From assembly GCA_947626725.1 (NCBI GenBank), contig CANQTI010000003.1:1-33721 (forward strand): DNA of 33,721 bases. Reading direction: 5' to 3'. Positions 1-6,475 of the stretch are shown here, piece by piece (position 1 is the first letter of the stretch; the number at the start of each line of letters is the position of its first letter). A program made the position numbers and the translations under genes. The stretch is from an uncultured Eisenbergiella sp. GTDB taxonomy: Bacteria; Bacillota; Clostridia; Lachnospirales; Lachnospiraceae. The notes under the pieces are model-generated. The model was not told where the DNA came from and searched no databases. It saw only the letters and a program-made list of their open reading frames with translations.

Positions 1-28
1 TCCATTCCAGTTTTGCAATATCAAACAT
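1..28 (-). CDS. Start of an unidentified gene, cut by the left edge
   Basis: Only the first nine codons are inside the window, reading MFDIAKLEW. The start is supported by a perfect AGGAGG ribosome binding site at 35-40, six bases upstream of the ATG. Nine residues are too few to assign a family. The gene is divergent from the glycosyltransferase gene and shares its 350-bp intergenic region, so the repeated motifs there could control both genes. Confidence 0.6.
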
Positions 29-65
29 GATCTGCCTCCTTTTTCACGAATATCTCCATTATCCG

Positions 66-294
66 ACTTTTCCGGGCAAATTGCAATCCGTATGCGGCAT
101 TTTCAGGAAACGGGCCGCGGCATTTTCAGGAAACGGGGCCTCTCCTGCGGGCAGTTTGGAGATTTCGCCCGAAGGACTTCCGGACGGCTTTGCAGCAAAA
201 GAGCCGACAGCCCAGGCACATTTTTCGGGAAACGGCCCGGCATATTTTTCGGGGAAACGCCTCCGGCACATCTGCTTGTGTTTTCCGAAAAAGC
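66..294. repeat. Array of degenerate TTTTCnGGAAA motifs in the divergent intergenic region
   Basis: The 352-bp gap between the two divergent genes carries repeated copies of a partly palindromic motif. Two nearly identical 16-bp copies (CATTTTCAGGAAACGG) start at 98 and 121. Two relatives with TTTTTCGGGAAACG and TTTTTCGGGGAAACG cores start near 219 and 241. Weaker versions lie at 68-76 (TTTTCCGGG) and 280-291 (TTTTCCGAAAAA), the last inside the predicted promoter. Spacing within the pairs is 22-23 bp, about two helical turns. This looks like a multi-site operator, but the binding protein is unknown. No gene is visible in the gap. Confidence 0.5.
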
Positions 295-303
295 AGGTAT
301 AAT
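276..303 (+). promoter_or_regulatory. Probable sigma-A promoter of the glycosyltransferase gene
   Basis: A perfect -10 box TATAAT at 298-303 follows a TTGTGT -35 box at 276-281 with a 16-bp spacer. One copy of the TTTTCCGAAAAA motif lies in the spacer, where a bound protein would block polymerase. The start codon is about 75 bp downstream. Confidence 0.55.
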
Positions 304-380
304 AGAATTATTGGGGCAAAATGTCTTTCCTCTCGAAAAAAGAAAACCTAGAAGAACATCGGAAAAGGAGCTCATGGGAG

Positions 381-1739
381 ATGCCATTGGTAAGCATTAT
401 CGTTCCTGTCTATAATGCGGAAAAGACGCTCGAAAGGTGCATAAACAGCATTTTGAATCAGGAATACAGGGATTTTGAACTGATCCTGCTGGACGACGGC
501 AGCACCGACACATCCGGGATGATCTGCGACGCCTGCGCCGAAAGGGATGACCGCATCCGGGTGCTGCACAAGGAGAACACCGGCGTTTCCGACACCCGGA
601 ACCGCGGGATCGCCATGGCGAAGGGAGCATATCTGCAGTTCGCGGACGCGGACGACTGGATCACACCGGAAGCGACGAGGTTTTTTGTCCAGGCCGCCGC
701 GGACAACGGCTGCGATCTGGTCATCGCCGATTTTTACCGGGTGATCGGGGAACGGGTCTCCCAGAAGGGCAGCATTGAGGAAGAAGGGATCCTGCAGCGT
801 GCGGACTTCGCCGTGAAAATGATGCAGAAACCGGCGGATTTTTATTACGGCGTCCTGTGGAACAAGCTCTATAAGCGTTCCATCATCAAAAAACACCGGC
901 TCCGCATGGACAACGCTGTCAGCTGGTGCGAGGATTTCATGTTCAATCTGGAATATGTCCGGCACGCCCGGACGATCTATGCCATGAAGGTTCCCGTCTA
1001 CTATTATGTAAAGACCAAGGGTTCTCTGGTGTCCCAGGGGCTGAACATGAAAAAGACAATCCAGATGAAACGCACCGTTTTCGCCTGCTACAACGACTTT
1101 TACAAGGACGTTTTTGACGATACGGACTACGAAAAGCGAAAGGGACAGGTCTATCGGTTCCTGTTCGACGCCGCCAGCGACGGGAGCGTTTCTCCCCTGA
1201 ACATCCCGGGGACCTACCGTCTGGGGAATGAACGGACCCGGGTGAGCGAAGGCGTCCAGGAGGGAGAAGGCGTTTTCTTTGACAGCTACCGGGAACGGAA
1301 GCTGCTGGAACGGATGCTCGACATCGTAGCCCTGCGCAACGACTTGAAGACCATCGACGTGAAACTTCTGTATTTCCTGAGCCAGCCCCACGAGAACTGC
1401 ACCTATAAGGAAGTGGCGGAGATCCTGAACACCTCCAAAAGGGGCCTCTCCTCCTCGATCCAGCGACTGCTCGCAAAGGAAATGATCTCCGTATCGGAAA
1501 AAGAACATCCCAAGGCCAAGAACGGCACAAAGGAAAAGCCGAAGGAAGACAAAGCGAAAACGAATGAAAAGGAATACGCGGTGACGCAGGAAGCGGAAAA
1601 CGTGATGTCCGAGCTGCTCTTCGTGCTGTGCGACCTGGAGCAGATCCAATATGAAAACTTTACGCCGGAGGAAAGAACCCTGTATGAAAAATTGAATGAG
1701 AAAAGAAGGCACAATATACAGAAAGCGCTCAAAGACTAA
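381..1739 (+). CDS. Family 2 glycosyltransferase fused to a MarR-like winged helix
   Basis: The product has 452 residues. Residues 1-110 form a GT-A glycosyltransferase domain: VSIIVPVYN at 4-12, the nucleotide-binding DDGSTD at 38-43, and a DAD metal-binding motif at 89-91. A WCEDF motif at 182-186 suits the acceptor side. Residues about 310-452 look like a MarR-type winged helix. A helix-turn-helix lies around TYKEVAEILNTSKRGLSSSI (341-360), a lysine-rich wing insert spans about 373-398, and YAVTQEAENV follows like the MarR third strand. The ATG at 381 is preferred because AAAGGAG lies at 364-370 and homology begins there; the in-frame ATG at 321 has no ribosome binding site. No membrane segment is seen, so the protein is probably cytosolic. 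The sugar donor, acceptor and DNA target cannot be told from sequence. Confidence 0.85.
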   Translation: MPLVSIIVPVYNAEKTLERCINSILNQEYRDFELILLDDGSTDTSGMICDACAERDDRIRVLHKENTGVSDTRNRGIAMAKGAYLQFADADDWITPEATRFFVQAAADNGCDLVIADFYRVIGERVSQKGSIEEEGILQRADFAVKMMQKPADFYYGVLWNKLYKRSIIKKHRLRMDNAVSWCEDFMFNLEYVRHARTIYAMKVPVYYYVKTKGSLVSQGLNMKKTIQMKRTVFACYNDFYKDVFDDTDYEKRKGQVYRFLFDAASDGSVSPLNIPGTYRLGNERTRVSEGVQEGEGVFFDSYRERKLLERMLDIVALRNDLKTIDVKLLYFLSQPHENCTYKEVAEILNTSKRGLSSSIQRLLAKEMISVSEKEHPKAKNGTKEKPKEDKAKTNEKEYAVTQEAENVMSELLFVLCDLEQIQYENFTPEERTLYEKLNEKRRHNIQKALKD

Positions 1740-1762
1740 TGACCGCACAGACCGACCGGACC

Positions 1763-1787
1763 GAAGCGAAAAAGCAGCGCTTCTTTA
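1763..1787 (+). terminator. Probable terminator after the glycosyltransferase gene
   Basis: GAAGCG (1763-1768) pairs with CGCTTC (1778-1783) across a nine-base loop and is followed by TTTATCTT. The stem is short, so strength is uncertain. It separates the gene from the promoter of the metal regulator. Confidence 0.45.
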
Positions 1788-1857
1788 TCTTCCGTCTATA
1801 CCGCGAATATTCGATCGTCCCTTCGTATCTCATGCCGCCGGCAAATCCACAATTTTG

Positions 1858-1886
1858 TTGAACCCTATCCCAACTCATGATATAAT
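1858..1886 (+). promoter_or_regulatory. Sigma-A promoter of the DtxR/MntR-type regulator gene
   Basis: TTGAAC at 1858-1863 and TATAAT at 1881-1886 are separated by exactly 17 bp. The expected transcription start is near 1893, inside the first palindrome of the 70-bp repeat array. The whole array would then be a transcribed 5' leader of about 230 bases. Confidence 0.75.
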
Positions 1887-1890
1887 GAAG

Positions 1891-2096
1891 GTACGGACGA
1901 AGTTATACTTCGTCCGTACCGCTACTTTCCAATACGCATCGCGGATTGGAAAGGTTCCTTGTTTGGACGAAGTATAACTTCGTCCGTACCGCTACTTTCC
2001 AATACGCATCGCGGATTGGAAAGGTTCCTTGTTTGGACGAAGTATACTTCGTCCGTACCGCTACTTTCCAATGCGCATCGCGGATTGGAAAGGTTC
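1891..2096 (+). repeat. Three tandem 70-bp repeats, each with two palindromes, in the leader of the metal regulator
   Basis: Units start at 1895, 1965 and 2035 (the third is 1 bp shorter in its palindrome and truncated at its 3' end). Palindrome A is GTACGGACGAAGT-TAT-ACTTCGTCCGTAC at 1891-1919. It is GGACGAAGT-ATA-ACTTCGTCC at 1965-1985 and a perfect 20-mer at 2035-2054. Palindrome B has arms CTTTCCAAT and ATTGGAAAG around a CGC-ATC-GCG core (1925-1953, 1995-2023, 2064-2092). Copy 1 of palindrome A overlaps the predicted transcription start, a classic repressor position. As RNA the leader would fold into six stem-loops. With the terminator and promoter just upstream, this accounts for the 385-bp gene-free stretch 1740-2124. 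Confidence 0.9.
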
Positions 2097-2124
2097 TGTG
2101 ATCGCCAAAAGGAGGGAATGGACT

Positions 2125-2502
2125 ATGAATATCAATGAATCCGCTGAAAATTACCTGGAAACCATTCTGATCCTGAGTAAAAGTCATCCGGTCGTCCGTT
2201 CAGTGGACATTGCAGAAGAACTCGGCTTCAAGAAATCCAGCGTCAGCGTTGCCATGAAAAATCTTCGGGAAAAGAACCACATCCGGGTTACCCGGGAAGG
2301 CTTTATCTATTTGACAGAATCCGGAAAACAAATTGCGGATACGATCTATGAGCGGCATGAATTCCTGACGAACTGGCTCATCCGCCTGGGTGTCGATCCC
2401 GGCATTGCGGAGCGGGATGCCTGCAGGATCGAACACGTCATCAGCCCTGAAAGCTTCGATGCCGTCAAAAAACACGTAAAAGAGGGCGAAGGGAATTCCT
2501 GA
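2125..2502 (+). CDS. Metal-dependent transcriptional regulator, DtxR/MntR family
   Basis: The product is 125 residues, matching short two-domain MntR-like members that lack the C-terminal SH3-like domain of DtxR. The winged helix spans about 1-65, with SVDIAEELGFKKSSVSVAMK as helix-turn-helix (26-45). The metal-binding and dimerisation domain follows: YERHEF has His78, and DACRIEHVIS supplies Cys100, Glu103 and His104, equivalent to DtxR Cys102, Glu105 and His106. The N-terminal ligand position (Met10 in DtxR, Asp8 in MntR) appears to be Asn9. The start at 2125 has an AAAAGGAGGG site at 2107-2115; the open frame extends upstream into the repeats, but without support. The long repeat leader suggests autoregulation. 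Iron versus manganese specificity is not decided by sequence. Confidence 0.85.
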   Translation: MNINESAENYLETILILSKSHPVVRSVDIAEELGFKKSSVSVAMKNLREKNHIRVTREGFIYLTESGKQIADTIYERHEFLTNWLIRLGVDPGIAERDACRIEHVISPESFDAVKKHVKEGEGNS

Positions 2503-2517
2503 TGGTTCCCTTCGCCC
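2484..2517 (-). terminator. Terminator of carD, possibly bidirectional
   Basis: A perfect 12-bp stem, GGGCGAAGGGAA (2484-2495) with TTCCCTTCGCCC (2506-2517), overlaps the stop codon of the convergent regulator gene. Reading on the minus strand it is followed by TCTTTTACG, so it ends carD best. On the plus strand the tail CTTCTATA is poorer. Confidence 0.75.
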
Positions 2518-2552
2518 CTTCTATACCTGAACAATGTTCCTTCTGTTCCCGC

Positions 2553-3083
2553 TCAGACTGTCCTGATCGTTTCATCCAGTCTGGCGATCTGATCCTCTAC
2601 CTGCGCCGCGGCCTCGTTCATCGGGATCTGGAAGGCCAGCGCAATCTCCGTATAGAGATTATCCTCCGCCATCCGCAGATACTTGGAATCCATAGCGGTC
2701 AGCTTCCGCCCCTGCGCCATCCTTTCCTTCCTGCGAAAATGCAGCAAACGGATCATGGCGAGCATTTTCTCCGCATCGCTGTGATTGATCGCTTCCCGAT
2801 AATGCGCTTCTCTGGCACGGTCATCCGGGATCCATTCCTCTTTCAGAAATTCCAATCGCCCCAAAAGTACTTCCGCTTCTCCGGCGGAAAGGACGGGACG
2901 CATCACGCTTTTACTGGCCTCATGATCCACCGGCGTAAAAATCTTGCTGCCGGCATCATGCAGAAGCTGCATTTCATAGTACAATCTGTCCTTCGGAATT
3001 CCTGCCATTTTCAGCGTAGTTACATCCTTGATCACACAGACACCTTTACAGCCGTAAGTTACTAAGTCTCCTTTCTGAAACAT
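2553..3083 (-). CDS. CarD/CdnL-type RNA polymerase-binding regulator
   Basis: The product is 176 residues, close to the usual CarD/CdnL length. Residues 1-60 (MFQKGDLVTYGCKGVCVIKD onward) fit the CarD_TRCF Tudor-like domain that contacts the RNA polymerase beta subunit. The rest is helical and charged, matching the DNA-contacting domain that stabilises the open promoter complex. The ribosome binding site is modest (GAGG about seven bases before the ATG). The gene is a single unit with its own promoter at 3147-3176 and a strong terminator at 2484-2517. Confidence 0.85.
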   Translation of the reverse strand: MFQKGDLVTYGCKGVCVIKDVTTLKMAGIPKDRLYYEMQLLHDAGSKIFTPVDHEASKSVMRPVLSAGEAEVLLGRLEFLKEEWIPDDRAREAHYREAINHSDAEKMLAMIRLLHFRRKERMAQGRKLTAMDSKYLRMAEDNLYTEIALAFQIPMNEAAAQVEDQIARLDETIRTV

Positions 3084-3146
3084 AACTACCTCGTCTTTCT
3101 TCGGATAAACATGGCAGCCATACGGATGACTGCCAGCTACATTTTT

Positions 3147-3176
3147 ATTATAACCGAAAAGCGAGGTTTTTTCTAA
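3147..3176 (-). promoter_or_regulatory. Probable promoter of carD
   Basis: On the minus strand, TTAGAA (3171-3176) and TATAAT (3147-3152) are separated by 18 bp. The -10 box is perfect and the -35 box moderate. Expected transcription starts about 60 bp before the carD start codon. Confidence 0.5.
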
Positions 3177-3281
3177 TGAAAATTTCCGATTCAGAACAAC
3201 TTTGTTACTTTTTGCTCATAATATAGTGATAACATATTGTGTGAATTTGCACTTTTGTCAGACAACTGTGCCTTTTATTTC

Positions 3282-3677
3282 TCAATCATGCACGATTTCG
3301 TCCCTCTTCCTGCTCCTGTAATCGTCCAGTGCCGCCTTTATCGCTTCTTCCGCCAACACGGAACAGTGAATTTTCACCGGCGGCAGACCGTCCAGCGCTT
3401 CCACCACAGCCTGGTTGGTCAGTTGTTCCGCTTCCTCAATGGGCTTTCCCTTGATCATCTCCGTGGCCATGGAGCTGGTCGCGATAGCGGCCCCGCAGCC
3501 AAACGTATTAAATTTTGCATCCGTAATGATCCCGTCATCGATCTTCAGGTACATTTTCATAATGTCGCCGCAGACTGCATTGCCCACTTCTCCAACCCCG
3601 TCAGCATCCTCCAGAGTGCCCACATTGCGGGGATTCGCGAAATGATCTCTCACTTTTTCACTGTATGTCATCGCCAT
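3282..3677 (-). CDS. nifU: Iron-sulfur cluster scaffold protein, NifU/IscU type
   Basis: The product is 131 residues, a single IscU-like domain. The three cluster-binding cysteines are Cys36 (NAVCGD), Cys61 (FGCGAA) and Cys105 (KIHCSVLAEE). The conserved Asp after the first Cys is present (Asp38). It would receive sulfur from the cysteine desulfurase encoded 34 bp upstream and pass assembled clusters to apoproteins in the cytosol. The start has an AAGGAGGAG site. It lacks the extra ferredoxin-like and C-terminal domains of full-length nitrogen-fixation NifU, so it is the short housekeeping form. Confidence 0.93.
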   Translation of the reverse strand: MAMTYSEKVRDHFANPRNVGTLEDADGVGEVGNAVCGDIMKMYLKIDDGIITDAKFNTFGCGAAIATSSMATEMIKGKPIEEAEQLTNQAVVEALDGLPPVKIHCSVLAEEAIKAALDDYRSRKRDEIVHD

Positions 3678-3711
3678 AGTTTTCTCCTCCTTCTATTTTT
3701 CCTGCATTCTC

Positions 3712-4920
3712 CTAAAACGGCTTTTCCCGCTCCCGTTCTTCACGGTCTTCCTTTTCTTTCCAGACGGGGGACATGGATCGAAGCCGGGCAACCACTTCCG
3801 GCAGCTTTTCCAGTACGAGGTCCGCATCCGCCTCGCTGTTGGTTTCATCAAAACTGAGCCGCAGCGAACCGTGAGCTATCTCTGCGGGAAGCCCCAACGC
3901 CAGCAGCACATGGCTGGGCTCCAGAGATCCAGAGGTACAGGCGGATCCGGAGGACGCGCAGATCCCGTCCAGATCCAGATATAAGAGCAGCGATTCCCCT
4001 TCAATTCCTTCGAAACAGAAATTCAGGTTTCCCGCCACCCGCCTTTCCTCATCGCCGTTCAGCCGCGTGCACGGGATCTTCCGAACGGCTTCCAGAAGCT
4101 TTCGCTGCATGGCCCGTGTCCGGGCATTTTTCTCCTCTCGGTTCTCCAGACTCTCCTCCAGCGCGGTTGCCATTCCCGCGATAGCGGGAACATTTTCCGT
4201 CCCGGCACGTTTGCCTCTCTCTTGTCCGCCGCCGAAGATCAAATTTCCAAGCGCGACGCCTTTTCGAACATACAAGGCGCCCACGCCCTTGGGGCCGTGA
4301 AATTTATGGGCAGAAATCGATAACATATCGATGTTCTGCTCTTTCACGTCGATGAGCAGATGGCCGGCAGCCTGCACCGCATCCGTATGAAACAGCACCC
4401 CGCTTTCCCGGCAGATCCGTCCCAGTTCTTCCACAGGCTGAATCGTGCCGACCTCATTATTCACATACATGACGGTCACCAGCGCGGTGTCCTCCCGGAT
4501 GGCCGCTTTCAGCTCTTCCGGCCGCACCAGCCCGTTCTCATGAACCGGAAGCAGGGTTACCTCGAAACCTTCCTTCTTCAGCGCCTCCAGCGTATGCAGC
4601 ACTGCATGGTGTTCAAAAGCGGATGAAATCAAATGTTTCTTTCCTTTTTTTGCACCGAGGGCTGCGCCCTGACGGATGGCCCAGTTATCCGCCTCGCTGC
4701 CGCCAGAGGTAAAATAAATCTCTGATGGCTCCGCATGAAAGCAGGCCGCGATCCGTGCCCGCGCCTGCTCCACAACCGCCTCCGCGTCCCGTCCCGCTTC
4801 ATGCAGGCTGGAAGGATTTCCAAAGGCTTCCGTAAAGCAGGGCATCATCGCCCCCAGCGCCCGCTCGCTGATCTTTGTCGTCGCAGCCTGATCCATATAT
4901 ACATATTTTCCCATGCCCAT
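3712..4920 (-). CDS. nifS: Cysteine desulfurase, NifS/IscS type
   Basis: The product is 402 residues, a class V PLP enzyme that turns cysteine into alanine and passes the sulfur as persulfide. Residues visible are His105 (FEHHAV), the PLP lysine Lys206 (SISAHKFHG) and the catalytic cysteine Cys328 in SSGSACTSGS, on a loop typical of group I NifS/IscS. The N-terminus YMDQAATTK is standard. The C-terminal 20 residues are a highly charged tail (KEKEDREERE) that is not usual in the family. It is first in a two-gene unit with nifU. The start could be the ATG at 4920 or the one at 4914. Confidence 0.94.
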   Translation of the reverse strand: MGMGKYVYMDQAATTKISERALGAMMPCFTEAFGNPSSLHEAGRDAEAVVEQARARIAACFHAEPSEIYFTSGGSEADNWAIRQGAALGAKKGKKHLISSAFEHHAVLHTLEALKKEGFEVTLLPVHENGLVRPEELKAAIREDTALVTVMYVNNEVGTIQPVEELGRICRESGVLFHTDAVQAAGHLLIDVKEQNIDMLSISAHKFHGPKGVGALYVRKGVALGNLIFGGGQERGKRAGTENVPAIAGMATALEESLENREEKNARTRAMQRKLLEAVRKIPCTRLNGDEERRVAGNLNFCFEGIEGESLLLYLDLDGICASSGSACTSGSLEPSHVLLALGLPAEIAHGSLRLSFDETNSEADADLVLEKLPEVVARLRSMSPVWKEKEDREEREREKPF

Positions 4921-4958
4921 TTTCCATTCTCCATTTTCTCTTTTCTTACTTCGCGATG

Positions 4959-4987
4959 ATTATATCACAATTAACATACTAAGTAAA
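4959..4987 (-). promoter_or_regulatory. Promoter of nifS-nifU with a palindrome at the -35 region
   Basis: On the minus strand, TTTACT (4982-4987) and TATAAT (4959-4964) are 17 bp apart. A perfect TACT-A-AGTA palindrome (4977-4985) overlaps the -35 box, a position suited to a repressor. Fe-S or cysteine genes are often controlled by Rrf2-family proteins (IscR, CymR). No such gene is in the window, so that link is inference. Confidence 0.5.
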
Positions 4988-5051
4988 TAGGTTTATTTGA
5001 ATTTCATTCCACGACATTCACCGCGACAGAAAAGGGTGCTATGGGCGCTGT

Positions 5052-6359
5052 TCATTGGGCGAGCATGTTTTCGATAAAGATTCCGTATCCTCTGGTGGGA
5101 TCATTGACCAGCACATGCGTCACGGCGCCGATGATTTTCCCCTCCTGCAAAATAGGGGAGCCGCTCATTCCCTGCACAATTCCCCCCGTTTTCTCCAGCA
5201 AATCAGGATCTGTCACCGTAAGTTCCAGTCCCCGATTGACATTGTCATGGTCCAGATGCACCGCACGGATCACCACATCATAAAGCTGCGGCCTCTGATC
5301 CTGGCCGACACAGCAGAGAATCTGGGCCGGTCCTGTCCGCACATCCTGTTTCAATCCGATGGGCAGCGCCTGACCGATCAGATGCCGGAGTGAATCGTCG
5401 TTCAGTATGCCAAAAATGCCGCCCACAGAATTCACCTCGATCGTTCCGATCTTATTCTCCGGATTGTAATCGATAATTCCTGTCAATTCCCCGGGACTGC
5501 CATCCTCTCCCTTCTTCACCGCAATGATCTCCGTCCGGTACAGGCTTCCCCCTTTCACATTCATCAGCATTGTGGTGTCGGTATCATTGATGCCGTGGCC
5601 CAGCGCGCCGAAGGTATTGTTCTCTTCCAGGTACGTCATGGTTCCTACTCCCTGGGCATTATCCCTGATCCAGATTCCCAGTTTATATTCTCCTTCCGCG
5701 TTCTGCTCCGGTTTTATCCGGACATCAAAAATCTCTTCCCCCCTGCGGATCGTGAGCACCATTTCATTCCCATAAGTATTCGCCACCCGTTTCATAAACT
5801 GCGCCTTCGTTCCGACCTCTTCCCCATCCGCCTTCAGGATATAATCTCCCGCCTCCAGAAGATGTTTTGCCGGTTCCTTTCTCGTATGATCGGCGCCTTC
5901 AAACTCCCCCTGCGCTATGACGAGAAGGCCGTCTGTTTTCACATAGATTCCGACCGGAATTCCCGCCGGAATCAGCTTTTCATCCGGGATGACCTGCACC
6001 TCAACCGTCTTAAAGGGCAAAACGCCAAACAGCCTGGCATCCATGGTATAGGAACGGGTCTGATTCGCCAAAATAGTCACTGGGCGGCTGAGATCGATGG
6101 AAAGGAGGCCGGCATTTTCACTGGTCAGATCCATACCGATGGCCGGTATCACCCCCTGCGCATTTTCTGTTCCCGGCCGAACATCTCCGCGTACCGGCAC
6201 ATTCAAAGAAAGCCTCTGTTCCACGCCGACCTTGAGCCGAATGGAAGCAGGGACCTTTTTCCATGTATGAACCAGCCAACACGCAGGCAGTCCCGCGAAC
6301 AGAAGGATCATCCATAGAGCAAACAGCGCTTTTTTGATTATTCCTATTCTTTTTCCCAT
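5052..6359 (-). CDS. spoIVB: SpoIVB signalling serine peptidase
   Basis: The product is 435 residues, a peptidase family S55 protein. A hydrophobic segment at about 10-28 anchors or exports it from the forespore. A PDZ domain spans about 138-213. The chymotrypsin-like part has His255 in GALGHGIND and the nucleophile Ser399 in GIVQGMSGSPIL. In Bacillus it is made in the forespore, crosses into the intermembrane space and cleaves SpoIVFA, which releases SpoIVFB to process pro-sigma K. The ATG at 6359 has a GAAAGGAG site; in-frame ATGs at 6398 and 6425 have none. The gene follows recN as in Bacillus and Clostridia, but spo0A, usually the next gene, is not here. Confidence 0.93.
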   Translation of the reverse strand: MGKRIGIIKKALFALWMILLFAGLPACWLVHTWKKVPASIRLKVGVEQRLSLNVPVRGDVRPGTENAQGVIPAIGMDLTSENAGLLSIDLSRPVTILANQTRSYTMDARLFGVLPFKTVEVQVIPDEKLIPAGIPVGIYVKTDGLLVIAQGEFEGADHTRKEPAKHLLEAGDYILKADGEEVGTKAQFMKRVANTYGNEMVLTIRRGEEIFDVRIKPEQNAEGEYKLGIWIRDNAQGVGTMTYLEENNTFGALGHGINDTDTTMLMNVKGGSLYRTEIIAVKKGEDGSPGELTGIIDYNPENKIGTIEVNSVGGIFGILNDDSLRHLIGQALPIGLKQDVRTGPAQILCCVGQDQRPQLYDVVIRAVHLDHDNVNRGLELTVTDPDLLEKTGGIVQGMSGSPILQEGKIIGAVTHVLVNDPTRGYGIFIENMLAQ

Positions 6360-6429
6360 TTTTCCGCTCCTTTCTTCTGCAATTTTCACTTCTTTCATAC
6401 GGCGGAAAAAGGGATTTTCTGTCATATGA

Positions 6430-6462
6430 AAAGAGGACGTCTGCCCTGGCAGCGTCCTCTTT
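6430..6462 (-). terminator. Terminator between recN and spoIVB
   Basis: On the minus strand, AAAGAGGACG pairs with CGTCCTCTTT, with an inner CTGCC/GGCAG stem, and the hairpin is followed by TTTTCAT. It lies just downstream of the recN stop codon. spoIVB is therefore probably transcribed from its own, forespore-specific promoter. Confidence 0.75.
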
Positions 6463-6475
6463 AGTATGTTCCCTT

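Noticed and set aside
372..1748. Long minus-strand open frame opposite the glycosyltransferase gene
   Set aside because: It is antisense to a gene with clear domain motifs, has no ribosome binding site and no recognisable protein features.
1895..2054. loxP-like sequences (ACGAAGTTAT and ATAACTTCGT) in the 70-bp repeats
   Set aside because: Only 10 bp match a lox arm, the 8-bp spacer arrangement is absent, the arms sit head to head around 0-3 bp, and no recombinase gene is nearby. They read better as short palindromes.
3249..3271. Hairpin GCAC...GTGC with inner TTGTC/GACAA as a terminator after nifU
   Set aside because: The stem is interrupted and no T tract follows on the minus strand, so it was not listed as a terminator.
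5595..6317. Plus-strand open frame opposite spoIVB
   Set aside because: It is antisense to a gene with catalytic motifs, and its content is typical of a shadow frame.
6462..6468. CATACTA on the minus strand as a sigma-G -10 box for spoIVB
   Set aside because: It lies upstream of the recN terminator hairpin, so transcripts from it would be stopped before spoIVB, and no convincing -35 box is present.
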